From JACPPO01 sp965262505 (GTDB lineage Bacteria > Acidobacteriota > Vicinamibacteria > Vicinamibacterales > UBA2999), in assembly GCA_965262505.1 (NCBI GenBank), contig CBDHFM010000030.1, positions 62,001 to 126,000 on the forward strand: a DNA stretch of 64,000 nucleotides. The letters are read 5' to 3'. The first letter of the stretch is position 1. Every line of letters begins with the position of its first letter. The notes beneath the pieces were generated by a model. It had not been told where the DNA came from. It was given only the letters and a program-made list of their open reading frames with translations, and did not search any database. Position numbers and translations under genes: made by a program. This document shows positions 18,319 through 26,697 of the stretch, piece after piece.

Positions 18319-18633
18319 CTAGTACCTTGCCGCAGTGGTTTTGATCGGTTGCAACGAGGGTAGTTCCTCTGCCGACAACAACAGCTTGATCGTCCGGGGT
18401 TGGCGTGGAACCCGACTGATCAGACCGCGCCGCTCAAGCTCGACGATCATGTGGTGGACGGCCGGGGGCGTGACCTGAAAGAACCGTTGAAAGTCCGCTT
18501 CGGCCGGTGGCGTTCGGTGAAGGAGCGTGTACGTGTAGAGGAAGGCTAGGTACTGGCCCTGCTTCTGGGTGAATCTCGGTGATGAACGGCTGGACACGGG
18601 ATCGGGAAGGTGATCCAAGATGTCCATGCACAT
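18319..18633 (-). CDS. Winged-helix DNA-binding protein, passenger gene of the IS630 element
   Basis: 104 residues. Residues ~22-90 (FTQKQGQYLAFLYTYTLL, then FQVTPPAVHHMIVELERRG and an RQPRTIKLLL wing) form a LexA/MarR-like winged helix. It is divergent from the transposase, and the two coding starts overlap head to head by 14 bp (18620-18633), so binding or transcription of either gene must affect the other. Its stop codon TAG is completed by the TA target duplication at the left end of the element. A role as repressor of transposition is inference. A second start at ATG 18627 would reduce the overlap. Confidence 0.65.
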   Translation of the reverse strand: MCMDILDHLPDPVSSRSSPRFTQKQGQYLAFLYTYTLLHRTPPAEADFQRFFQVTPPAVHHMIVELERRGLISRVPRQPRTIKLLLSAEELPSLQPIKTTAARY

Positions 18634-19787
18634 ACGCTATCGCATCACGCTGACCTACGATGAACAGCAACAGCTTCAGGCGCTTGTGAGCGGCGGCCAG
18701 GGGGCGGTTCGCAAGATCAAGCGGGCGCAGATTCTCCTCGCCGCGGACGCCACATCCACCGACGAGATGATCGCGCTCAACGTTGGTGTCGGCACGTCGA
18801 CCGTGTACCGGACCAAGCAACGCTTCGTCGAGGAAGGACTGGACCGAGCGCTCCGCGAAGTGCCCCGTCCCGGCGCGCCGCGCAAGCTCGGCGCCAGCGA
18901 TGAAGCCCTCCTGGTCGCGGTCGCTTGCTCACATCCACCCTCCGGGCGTGCGCGATGGACACTGGATCTCCTGGCCCGCGAGATGGTGCGACTCACCTCG
19001 CACGAGGCCCTGTCGGGCGACACGGTGGGTCGCCGGCTTGCCGAGATGGCGCTGAAGCCGTGGCAGGAGAAGATGTGGTGCATTCCGACGGTCAACGCCG
19101 AGTACGTGGCGCGAATGGAAGACGTCCTCGATCTCTACGCCGAGCCGCCGGATCCGCGGCGACCGGTCGTCGGCTTCGATGAAACACCCCGGCAACTGAT
19201 CGGCGAAGCGCGTGTCCCGATTCGGGCCAAGCCCGGGAAGCCCAGACGAGTCGACTACGAGTACGTGCGCAACGGCACGGCGAATGTCTTCATGTTCGTA
19301 GACGTGAATCGCCCCTGGCGACATGCCAAGGTCACCGACCAACGCACGTGCGTCGACTTCGCAGAGTGCATGCGCGATCTCGTCGATGAGCACTACCCGG
19401 AGGCCGAACGGATCCGTGTGGTGCTCGACAATCTTTCGGCACATTCAGCGGCAGCGCTCTACCACGCCTTCGATCCAGCCGAGGCACGACGGATTCTCCG
19501 TCGGCTCGAGTTTCACTTCACGCCGAAACACGCCAGCTGGCTCAACATGGTCGAGATCGAAATCGGCGTGATGGTCAAGCAGTGCCTCGATCGTCGGATC
19601 CCTGCCAAGGCGATCCTCATCAAGGAGATCGCGGCATGGGAGCAACGGCGCAATGACGAGAAGGCGCGCATCCACTGGATGTTTACAGTCGACCGTGCTC
19701 GCGAAAAGCTCGGCCGTGTGTATCCGCAACCCGCTGGTCGGGCCAAAGCCGCCGCGTGAACCGGTCAGATCCACTGCGGCGAGGTAC
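18322..19787. mobile_element. IS630-family element with TA target duplication and a passenger HTH gene
   Basis: The ends are inverted repeats starting GTACCT(T/C)GCCGCAGTGG, about 31 bp with a few mismatches. TA dinucleotides flank it at 18320-18321 and 19788-19789, the hallmark of IS630/Tc1 insertion. Inside are a plus-strand DDE transposase and a minus-strand winged-helix gene. The left junction creates a palindrome (AAGGTACTAGTACCTT). A 96-bp deletion derivative of the same element is at 58900-58995. Confidence 0.9.
18620..19759 (+). CDS. IS630-family transposase (intact)
   Basis: 379 residues. The N-terminal ~110 residues are an HTH region (KRAQILLAADA, GVGTSTVYRTKQRF, RPGAPRKL linker). 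The catalytic core shows the DDE triad: VVGFDETPRQL (first Asp), IRVVLDNLSAHS (second Asp) and HASWLNMVEIEIG (Glu). This is the single-ORF layout of IS630 transposases, and the frame is intact end to end. The ORF ends 28 bp before the right terminus. It likely mobilised the MITE at 58900 in trans. Confidence 0.9.
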   Translation: MSMHIRYRITLTYDEQQQLQALVSGGQGAVRKIKRAQILLAADATSTDEMIALNVGVGTSTVYRTKQRFVEEGLDRALREVPRPGAPRKLGASDEALLVAVACSHPPSGRARWTLDLLAREMVRLTSHEALSGDTVGRRLAEMALKPWQEKMWCIPTVNAEYVARMEDVLDLYAEPPDPRRPVVGFDETPRQLIGEARVPIRAKPGKPRRVDYEYVRNGTANVFMFVDVNRPWRHAKVTDQRTCVDFAECMRDLVDEHYPEAERIRVVLDNLSAHSAAALYHAFDPAEARRILRRLEFHFTPKHASWLNMVEIEIGVMVKQCLDRRIPAKAILIKEIAAWEQRRNDEKARIHWMFTVDRAREKLGRVYPQPAGRAKAAA

Positions 19788-20100
19788 TAGTCGTCGCGCA
19801 GATCGAAGATGCCGTGAAGTGGGAAAAGGGCTTTCGGACCCGTGGCGACCTTTTTCGGAACAGTTATACCGTCACAGCCCCTGTGAGTTTTGCGATCAAC
19901 GAGGGAAAGGAAGTGGCGGTCTGCTTCGAGCCGACGGACCTGAAAAAGGGCATGGAGGCCCTCAATTCCCCTGCGACGGCCGAAGCCATGGCCGCCGATG
20001 GCGTCAAACGCGACACTGTGAAGATGTTCGTTCTGGACAAGGAGTTGAAAGTCTAGCCAGCGCTGCGATTCTGGGGCTCCTGGCGTATTGCAAGGTGGAA

Positions 20101-20541
20101 ATGAGAGCGGCGGTAGCCGTATTTCTCCTTGCGACCAACATCATGGCGGGCTGTAGTCGTGGGCCTTCCGGCCCAAGCGACGGGTCCGGTGACGCTGTTG
20201 TCAGTGACTACGCGAGTCTGGTGAGCGCCCTCCGCGCGGCGGGAGCCACGGTTAACCCCGCAGGCGTTGTGTCACAGCCGTTCTTCGCCCCACAAGGGCA
20301 GGTGCTCAGCGTGAACGGCGAGGACGTACAGGTGTTCGAATTTGGCAGTGCGGAAGAGGCCGACACCGTCACTCAAAGTATTTCAGCAGACGGCAGCTCG
20401 ATCGGCACGAGCATGGTTGGGTGGGTTGCACCGCCGCATTTCTACAGGGCCGGCCAGCTGATCGTCATATACGTGGGAAGTAACGATGGTGTCATCGGCG
20501 CGATCCAGGAGACCATGGGAGCACAGTTCGCGGGGAGATGA
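20101..20541 (+). CDS. Small conserved lipoprotein of unknown function
   Basis: 146 residues. A short signal with lipobox NIMAGC (Cys18) predicts lipid attachment. The mature part has a YASLVSALRAAGATV helix, a QPFF...GQVLSVNGEDVQVFEF strand and WVAPPHFY...LIVIYVGSNDGV. I know this pattern from unassigned lipoproteins in many bacteria but cannot name a function. ATG 20101 has AAGGTGG upstream; the longer frame to 19756 would read back into the IS630 end and the disrupted gene. It sits 44 bp after the disrupted small gene and 90 bp before the decarboxylase-like gene. Confidence 0.7.
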   Translation: MRAAVAVFLLATNIMAGCSRGPSGPSDGSGDAVVSDYASLVSALRAAGATVNPAGVVSQPFFAPQGQVLSVNGEDVQVFEFGSAEEADTVTQSISADGSSIGTSMVGWVAPPHFYRAGQLIVIYVGSNDGVIGAIQETMGAQFAGR

Positions 20542-20631
20542 ATCACTGCGGGCGAAAGGACGGCGTCGGAGGAGAGTTCCTACTGGCGTGGTCGCTCGGC
20601 CGAGTCAGGCATAGATCGGAGAACTGAAAGC

Positions 20632-21600
20632 ATGGAAGGCAAAATCGCTCTGGAAGAGCATTTCGCACTGGAAGAAACGCTCCAAGACTCGTTATACAAG
20701 GTTTGGTTCGCGGCGTGGGACGACATGCGTCGCCGGCTGCTCGACCTCCACGACCTCCGTCTGATCGAGATGGACAAGCACGGGATCGAGTTCTCGATCT
20801 TGTCGCTGCACAACCCAGCGGTGCAAGGCGTTCCCGATGCCGGCAAGGCGATACAGCTGGCTCAGAAAGCCAACGATCTGTTAGCGGAAGCCGTTGCAAG
20901 ACGGCCGGATCGATTCAGAGGTTTCGCCGCGTTGCCGATGCAGGATCCCGACGCCGCCATCGTCGAACTGACCCGCTGCGTCAAGGATCTGGGGTTCAAA
21001 GGTGCGAATGTAAATGGTTTTTCCGAAGTCGGCGCCCCCGGTGCGGTCGTGTATCTGGACGACGATCGTTACCTGCCATTCTGGGCGGCAGTTGAGAAGC
21101 TTGACGTCCCCTTCTACCTCCACCCCCGCGACCCTGTCAGCCGTGAAGCCATCTACGAGGGGCATCCCTGGTTTCGCGGTTCGGCCTGGGCATTTGGAGC
21201 TGAAACGTCGCTTCACGCGCTGCGTCTGATGGGCAGTGGTCTGTTCGACCGCTATCCGGGAGTGAATATCATTCTCGGCCATCTGGGTGAGGGTCTGCCC
21301 TACATGATCTGGCGGGTCGATCATCGTATTGCCAGGACGCCTCGCGGCATTCCCGCCCGTCGCAAGATGGCGGACTATCTTCGTGAGAACTTCTTTCACA
21401 CGACGAGCGGTAATTTCAGGACCCAATCGCTCCTCGACGCCATGCTGGAGGTCGGATCCGATCGCATCCTCTTCTCGGTCGACTATCCTTTTGAGGACGT
21501 TATCGAAGCGTCGACCTGGTTCGACGACGCGTCCATCTCCGAAACAGACCGCCTCAAGATCGGTCGGACCAACGCGCAGGCGTTATTCAAGCTCGGGTAG
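20632..21600 (+). CDS. Amidohydrolase_2 family, dihydroxybenzoate (gamma-resorcylate) decarboxylase-like
   Basis: 322 residues, cytoplasmic. Predicted metal ligands fall where they do in 2,6-dihydroxybenzoate decarboxylase: Glu8 and His10 (ALEEHF), His164 (FYLHPRD), His217 (ILGHLGE) and Asp284 (FSVDYPF). This TIM-barrel group (with ACMSD) carries out non-oxidative, usually reversible decarboxylation of aromatic acids. Length and motif spacing match the family closely. The exact ring substrate cannot be read. Nearby transporters (16758, 22766) and aldolase-fold enzymes support a role in organic-acid or aromatic catabolism. The start has GGAG about ten bases upstream. Confidence 0.8.
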   Translation: MEGKIALEEHFALEETLQDSLYKVWFAAWDDMRRRLLDLHDLRLIEMDKHGIEFSILSLHNPAVQGVPDAGKAIQLAQKANDLLAEAVARRPDRFRGFAALPMQDPDAAIVELTRCVKDLGFKGANVNGFSEVGAPGAVVYLDDDRYLPFWAAVEKLDVPFYLHPRDPVSREAIYEGHPWFRGSAWAFGAETSLHALRLMGSGLFDRYPGVNIILGHLGEGLPYMIWRVDHRIARTPRGIPARRKMADYLRENFFHTTSGNFRTQSLLDAMLEVGSDRILFSVDYPFEDVIEASTWFDDASISETDRLKIGRTNAQALFKLG

Positions 21601-21711
21601 CGTTTGTGCGGACGTCAGGTTACTAGACATAATCGTCCCCGTGATTGACTGCTTCTGCGCACGAACGCTTCTTCGGCTTCCAGCGCGGCTGACATGAGGG
21701 AGGGATCGTCC

Positions 21712-22722
21712 ATGGTACGAGCGCGGCTATTCAAGATTGGTCTCTCTTCCATCGTCGTCGGCTTGCTCGTTAGCGGCATCGCCGCCGCGCATCACTCGGT
21801 CGCGCCGTACGACCGAGAAAGCGTCCAGGAGCTCGAAGGCGTTATCTCTGGGATCAGCTGGCGCAACCCGCACATTGGGTTGACGTTGAGCGTCACCGAC
21901 GATTCCGGGGAGACTATCGAGTGGGAACTCGAGGGGGATTCCGCAAACGCTGCGGCACGCAAGGGCTTCACGCGCGATTCGGTGAGTGTCGACGACCACG
22001 TCAAGGTTGCCGGCTGGCCGTCGACACTCGGACGGAGGGAGCTGTTCGTCATCAATATCCTGGCTCCGAACGGTACCGAGACCGTCCTTACCGACCTCAA
22101 CTTCCCGTTGCGCTGGACCGCTGGCTCGGGGGCACCGCTGGCTGTCGCCGCCGGCGCCGACCTCGGGCGCAGCATCTTCCGCGTCTGGGCCCCGGGTGCG
22201 CTCTACGCACCGCGGGCGTCGTTCGCCTATACGGCCGTGGCGCAAGCCGCGCGGGCCGAGTGGGACCCGCTGACCGACATGCTCGCGCTGAAGTGCATTC
22301 CGCCGGGAATGCCGAACGCGAACCTGAACCCGTACCCCATCGAGTTCATCGACGAAGGCAACCGCATCCGTTTGGAAATTGAGAAATGGGAAGCCACACG
22401 TAGCGTTGACATGGTCGCCGCCGAGATCCCCGCGGACGCGCCCGCGAGTCTGCTCGGTTACTCGATCGGCCGCTGGGAAGGCGACGCGCTCGTGATCGAG
22501 ACCGCGCGTATCGACTTCGATTACCTCGACGACGAGGGCACACCGATGAGCGACGAGGCGCACGTCACCGAGCGCTATATAGTGAGCGAAGACGGCAGCC
22601 GCCTCGACTACACGATCTCGGTTACCGACGCTCCGAACCTCGTCGAGCCGGCCATCTGGGATGCGCATTGGACCTGGGTGCCAGGCACCGTGATCCGGCC
22701 CTACGAGTGCGAACTCGAGTGA
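21712..22722 (+). CDS. DUF6152 / WEGDT-partner fusion protein (exported)
   Basis: About 336 residues. The signal peptide ends IAAA directly before His-His (27-28). The DUF6152 half has GVISGISWRNPHIGLTLSV with the second His and a WELEGDSANAAARKGF segment. The C-terminal half is the partner domain with CIPPGMPNANLNPYPIEF, a LLGYSIGRWEGDALVIETARI signature, a VTERYIVSEDGSRLDY strand and a WTWVPG end. It is the second natural fusion of the two families in the window, and it differs from the one at 10875 in its linker, so the fusions may be independent. ATG 21712 has GAGGGAGG upstream; ATG 21694 is in frame but overlaps that site. The YfcC-like transporter follows. Confidence 0.75.
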   Translation: MVRARLFKIGLSSIVVGLLVSGIAAAHHSVAPYDRESVQELEGVISGISWRNPHIGLTLSVTDDSGETIEWELEGDSANAAARKGFTRDSVSVDDHVKVAGWPSTLGRRELFVINILAPNGTETVLTDLNFPLRWTAGSGAPLAVAAGADLGRSIFRVWAPGALYAPRASFAYTAVAQAARAEWDPLTDMLALKCIPPGMPNANLNPYPIEFIDEGNRIRLEIEKWEATRSVDMVAAEIPADAPASLLGYSIGRWEGDALVIETARIDFDYLDDEGTPMSDEAHVTERYIVSEDGSRLDYTISVTDAPNLVEPAIWDAHWTWVPGTVIRPYECELE

Positions 22723-22765
22723 TGGCGGCGAACTGCGGCGCCGTTGCCTGGTCGGTTCGGACCCG

Positions 22766-24241
22766 GTGACCTCCGGCACGCGCCTTGGCTCGCGTTGGAT
22801 GTCCATGCTCGGTCGCGTTCGCATCCCCCATGTCTTCGTCCTGCTGACGGTTCTGATTTTCGTTGTCTCGCTGGCCAGCTACGTTGTGCCCTCCGGGCGC
22901 TTCGAGCGCGAAACGCGGCTCATCGAGGGCACCGAGCGCACGCTCATCGTGCCCGGCACCTATGTAGAGGTTCCCAAGGCCGTCTCGGTCCGCGGCGTGC
23001 TGATCGGAGGCGACGCGCAGGAGGGTTTCGCGCAGCCGGTCAGCGTCAGGGGATTCCTCTCGGCCATCCCCAGGGGACTGGGGGAGTCGGCCGACATCGT
23101 CTTCATGATCTTCATCATTGGAGGGTCGTTCGGTATCCTCCAGCGCTCTGGCACGATCGCCGCCACCATTGGCAGGCTCCTCGCCATGTTCGGTCAGTCG
23201 GCGCCGCTGTTCACGGTGGCCGTCATGCTGGCGCTCGCGATTGGCGGCTCCACGCTGGGCATGGGCGAGGAGTTCATCCCGCTGGTCCCGATGTTCCTGC
23301 TGATCTCGCGGCGGCTGGGATACGACCGCATTTACGGCGTCGCGCTCGTGTCGCTGTCCGCCGAGGTGGGCTTTGCCGCCGCCACGACGAACCCGTTTAC
23401 CGTCAATATCGCGCAGAGCATCGCCGAGGTGCCGCTCAACAGCGGTCTTGCTCTACGGGCCGCGTTCTTTGCGATCGCGATGGCCCTCACGATCGTGCAT
23501 CTGCTTCGCTACGGGGCGCGCATCCGGCACGACCCGTCGGCATCGCTCGTCGCGGCCGACGCCGAGCCACCGCCCGAGGAGGACTTCGAGCCGCAGGCGT
23601 TCACCCGACGGCACCTGCTGACGGTTGCGACGACGATCGCGATCTTCGCCGTGCTTCTCTATGGCGTGCAACATCTCGGCTGGTGGCTCGACGACCTGGC
23701 GGGTGGCTTCTTCCTGATGGGCATTGCGGGCGCCGCCATCTGCGGAATGCGGCTCGACGAAGCGACGCGAGCCTTCGTCAAGGGCATGGAGAGCATGGTC
23801 GTGGCGGCGCTCGTGGTCGGCTTCGCCCGCGGCATCACTGTCGTCATGGTCGATGCACAGATCCTCGACACCCTGATCGGGTCGGCCGCCTCCGCGCTGG
23901 CCACAGTGCCGCGCTACGCTTCCGTTGAGGGCATGTTTGGGTTCCAGACGCTGCTCAACTTCTTCATCCCGTCGGGTTCGGGACAGGCCGCGGTGACGAT
24001 GCCGCTCATGGTGCCGCTCGCGGACGTGCTCGGGCTCACGCGGCAGACCGCCGTACTTGCGTTCCAGTTCGGCGACGGACTTTCGAACATGCTGATCCCC
24101 ACGTCTGGCGTGCTCATGGCGATGCTGGCGCTCGCGCGGGTGCCGTACACCACGTGGCTCCGCTTTGTGCTACCGCTTTTCCTGCAGCTGGCCGTACTGG
24201 CTGCAACGTTCCTGATCGTGGCGGTGCTCATTGCATACTGA
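22766..24241 (+). CDS. YfcC/DcuC-type C4-dicarboxylate or basic amino-acid transporter
   Basis: 491 residues from GTG 22766; ATG 22799 or 22805 are alternatives, as no strong ribosome site separates them. The protein opens with RIPHVFVLLTVLIFVVSLASYVVPSG, a YfcC-type first membrane segment followed by a periplasmic region. Then come about eleven membrane segments with GSTLGMGEEFIPLVPMFL, ATTNPFTVNIAQ and a late LNFFIPSGSGQAAVTMPLMVPL motif typical of PF03606 proteins. The exact substrate (C4-dicarboxylate, arginine or other) cannot be determined. It follows the DUF6152 fusion by 43 bp and precedes the DUF5916 gene closely, suggesting one transcription unit. Confidence 0.75.
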   Translation: MTSGTRLGSRWMSMLGRVRIPHVFVLLTVLIFVVSLASYVVPSGRFERETRLIEGTERTLIVPGTYVEVPKAVSVRGVLIGGDAQEGFAQPVSVRGFLSAIPRGLGESADIVFMIFIIGGSFGILQRSGTIAATIGRLLAMFGQSAPLFTVAVMLALAIGGSTLGMGEEFIPLVPMFLLISRRLGYDRIYGVALVSLSAEVGFAAATTNPFTVNIAQSIAEVPLNSGLALRAAFFAIAMALTIVHLLRYGARIRHDPSASLVAADAEPPPEEDFEPQAFTRRHLLTVATTIAIFAVLLYGVQHLGWWLDDLAGGFFLMGIAGAAICGMRLDEATRAFVKGMESMVVAALVVGFARGITVVMVDAQILDTLIGSAASALATVPRYASVEGMFGFQTLLNFFIPSGSGQAAVTMPLMVPLADVLGLTRQTAVLAFQFGDGLSNMLIPTSGVLMAMLALARVPYTTWLRFVLPLFLQLAVLAATFLIVAVLIAY

Positions 24242-24260
24242 CGTGCGCAGGAGCGCCACG

Positions 24261-26321
24261 ATGAAGAGGACGCCCGTCGCGTCCGCTCCCGCCTTGTTCA
24301 CGTGTCTCCTTGGCGTGGTGCTGGGTGCGTTGCTCCACGCGCACGCTGCGTCTGCCCAGGATGGGCGCGGCTCCTTCGTCATGCAGGCTGTCAGGGCGCC
24401 CGCTCCTCCGGACATCGACGGAGCGATCGGCGACGACGAATGGCGTAGCGCCTCGCGCGGCGAGGACTTCATCCAGTTCCAGCCGGACCGCGGCGCTCGG
24501 TCCCCACTGCAGACGGTCGTGCTGGTGCAGTACGACGCGGAGAACCTGTATGTGGCGTTCGAAGCCCACGATCCAGAAGCGTTGATGGGGGAGATGACCG
24601 ATCGGGATGCCCCGCTGTGGAACGACGATTCTGTGCAGATCTATGTCGACACGTTCCACGATGCCCGCTCCGGGTATTACTTCATGACCAACGTGCTCGG
24701 CACACAATTGGACGGGCGCCTCGCCGAGGACGGAACAAGCAACGACGAGACGTGGGACGCCCCGTGGGACTCAGCGACCAGGCGGACCGACTACGGGTAC
24801 TCAGTCGAGGTCTCCATCCCGTTTAGCGCGCTCCAGTACACGGCCGGAAACGATGTGACCTGGGGCATCAATTTCGCCAGGAGCCGACGCCGCACCCTCG
24901 ACCGCAGCTACTGGTCCGGCCCGGTCGATCAGTGGAGCCGCATGTCCCAGGCGGGCGATCTCGTCGGCCTGGACGTTCAGCCCCGCACGCGTCGCCACCA
25001 GTTCATCCCCTATGCGCTGGCGCAGGCGCGGCAACACCAGACATCCGATGGCGCGGTGGGCTTCGATCTCCGGTATGCGTTGACCCCCCAGGCGTCCGCG
25101 TACGCGACCGTGCACCCCGACTTCGCAACCATCGAGGCCGACCAGGAGGAGATCAACCTCACCCGGTTCGAGCTGTCGCTGACCGAGAAACGCCAGTTCT
25201 TCCTCGAGGGACAGGAACTCTTCAACCAGCGGATCCAGACGTTCTACTCCCGCCGCATCGGTGACATCTCAGTGGGCGCCAAGGCGGTCGGCAAGCGAAA
25301 CGGCTGGGCCTTTGCGCTGCTCTCCACGCGGGGCGATATCGAAGACCAGAGCGCCGCCTACACGGTCGCCCGCGTTCAGCGCGATGTGTCCTCGCGATCG
25401 AACATTGGAATGCTGTTTGCCAATCGCGGGCACGATGGCCTGCAGCAAGGCTCCGTTGGACTGGATGCCAACCTGTTCTTCTCGGACACACTCGGATTCA
25501 CCGGACAGCTCATCATGAGCTACGGTCGGCGAGACGACGGGACGCTCGCCTTCTTTGCGCGGCCATCCTACGATTCCTCGACCGCCCACGCCCACGTGCG
25601 CTACACGCATCTCGGCGACGGGTTCGCCGACAACGTCAACACCGTTGGTTTCATAACCGACGACAATCGCCGTGAGCTCGATGGCGCTATCAACAAGACG
25701 GTCTGGGTTACAGGCGGTGCCGTCGAGCGCGTCAGGTACGTCTCCAATTACAACGGGTACTGGGCGGCCAGGACCGCAACGCTCCGCAGCTGGCAGGCGG
25801 ACCACTCGGTGACCGTGGACTGGCGGAACCGGTGGACGACAGGGCTGTCTCACACCGAGGAATTCAAGCAGTTCGAGAAGGCGTTTCGTAACCGCAAGAC
25901 GGGTCTGGAGGTCGGCTTCAACACGCGCGCCTACGAATCGGTTACTGGGGGCCTGACCGTCGGTCGGAACTTCGACGCGGACTTCCAACTCTGGTCCGCG
26001 GCCGCCGCCTACAAGGTGACCAGCACGCTCTCAGCCGAGTACGAGCTCCAGCGGCTGGACCTCGACCCCGATCCCGGCGATGCGAACACATGGATTCACG
26101 TCACCCGCGCCAACCAGTACTTCACGAGAGACCTGTTTCTCCGGATCTTCCTGCAGACCAACTCCGCCATCGATCGACGGAACGTCCAGGCCGTGTTCGT
26201 GTATCGCTACCGTCCCCCGTTCGGCACGATTCAGGTTGCATACCAGCGGGGCACCGCCGAGTTCGGCGAGCGCTCCGAACAGGGACACACGCTGTTCCTG
26301 AAGCTCACGGCAGTGCTCTAG
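24261..26321 (+). CDS. CBM9-like / DUF5916 exported outer-membrane barrel protein
   Basis: 686 residues from ATG 24261, which has CAGGAG upstream; the frame opens earlier at 24231 inside the previous gene. A signal peptide ends at ASAQ. An N-terminal CBM9-like beta-sandwich (PPDIDGAIGDDEW through YSVEVSIPFSAL) is followed by an ~430-residue DUF5916 region rich in amphipathic strands (LTEKRQFFLEGQELF, FYSRRIG, then many Tyr/Phe-alternating strands). It ends with a hydrophobic LFLKLTAVL strand, as expected of an outer-membrane barrel. Families of this kind often accompany exported peptidases or hydrolases, consistent with the dipeptidase downstream. The ligand is unknown. Confidence 0.75.
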   Translation: MKRTPVASAPALFTCLLGVVLGALLHAHAASAQDGRGSFVMQAVRAPAPPDIDGAIGDDEWRSASRGEDFIQFQPDRGARSPLQTVVLVQYDAENLYVAFEAHDPEALMGEMTDRDAPLWNDDSVQIYVDTFHDARSGYYFMTNVLGTQLDGRLAEDGTSNDETWDAPWDSATRRTDYGYSVEVSIPFSALQYTAGNDVTWGINFARSRRRTLDRSYWSGPVDQWSRMSQAGDLVGLDVQPRTRRHQFIPYALAQARQHQTSDGAVGFDLRYALTPQASAYATVHPDFATIEADQEEINLTRFELSLTEKRQFFLEGQELFNQRIQTFYSRRIGDISVGAKAVGKRNGWAFALLSTRGDIEDQSAAYTVARVQRDVSSRSNIGMLFANRGHDGLQQGSVGLDANLFFSDTLGFTGQLIMSYGRRDDGTLAFFARPSYDSSTAHAHVRYTHLGDGFADNVNTVGFITDDNRRELDGAINKTVWVTGGAVERVRYVSNYNGYWAARTATLRSWQADHSVTVDWRNRWTTGLSHTEEFKQFEKAFRNRKTGLEVGFNTRAYESVTGGLTVGRNFDADFQLWSAAAAYKVTSTLSAEYELQRLDLDPDPGDANTWIHVTRANQYFTRDLFLRIFLQTNSAIDRRNVQAVFVYRYRPPFGTIQVAYQRGTAEFGERSEQGHTLFLKLTAVL

Positions 26322-26337
26322 TCGGCCTGTCAGCGTT

Positions 26338-26343
26338 TATAAT
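26338..26343 (+). promoter_or_regulatory. Candidate -10 box (TATAAT)
   Basis: A perfect TATAAT lies in the gap after the DUF5916 gene, about 90 nt before the small CxxC gene. No good -35 is visible 16-18 bp upstream, so this is a weak suggestion that the next genes have their own promoter. Confidence 0.25.
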
Positions 26344-26432
26344 CAGTTCAACGCCACGGAGCGCGTATGGGAGCAACCTTCCCTCGGTTGTGTACGCGCC
26401 GCCCGAAGCACAGAGGAAGATGGAGAGCGACT

Positions 26433-26642
26433 ATGAGCTTCTGCGAGCACTGTGAAGGTCAGCGCTTTGATCGAGCCCGGATCCTCCGCGCCTTGCGCGC
26501 GGCACAACAGCGTCTACGAGAGCCGAATGCTGCGAGTAGTGCTGATCACATCCTCACGTCGGCCATTGAGGCTGTGCGTACCCTGGACATTCCGCATCTG
26601 GAGCGCCTGGACGAGGTACTGGACGGCGAACTGGTTCACTGA
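26433..26642 (+). CDS. Small hypothetical protein with N-terminal CxxC
   Basis: 69 residues from ATG 26433 with GGAGAG about seven bases upstream. It begins MSFCEHCEGQRFDRARIL, a CxxC pair with a nearby His that could bind zinc or be redox-active. Charged amphipathic helices follow (LRALRAAQQRLRE; HILTSAIEAVRTLDI) and an acidic end. There is no signal peptide. I do not recognise a family. It is followed after 55 bp by the amidohydrolase gene on the same strand. Codon use looks ordinary and the ribosome site is plausible, so I consider it a real gene. Confidence 0.5.
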   Translation: MSFCEHCEGQRFDRARILRALRAAQQRLREPNAASSADHILTSAIEAVRTLDIPHLERLDEVLDGELVH

Positions 26643-26697
26643 ACCCTACTCGGGTGTGGCTGTCTGTTCGACGTCAACTAGAACCTCGGAGGCGGCG

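Larger units (their letters stand above)
18307..20056 (+). pseudogene. Small ~92-residue cytoplasmic protein gene interrupted at codon 5 by IS630
   Basis: ATG 18307, preceded by AAGGAGAGGA, encodes MPKVL and then meets the IS630 left end. The same frame resumes after the element at 19788 as VVAQIEDAVKWEKGFRT and runs to TAG 20056. Removing the 1466-bp element and one duplicated TA restores a continuous ORF of about 92 codons. The protein has an alternating strand/helix pattern, with SFAINEGKEVAVCFEPTD and ATAEAMAADGVKRDTVKMF segments, reminiscent of small ferredoxin-like-fold (monooxygenase/Dabb-type) proteins; I do not assign a function. The insertion certainly disrupts it. A stand-alone frame of 80 codons from GTG 19814 lies in the remainder and could give a truncated product. 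Confidence 0.75.
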
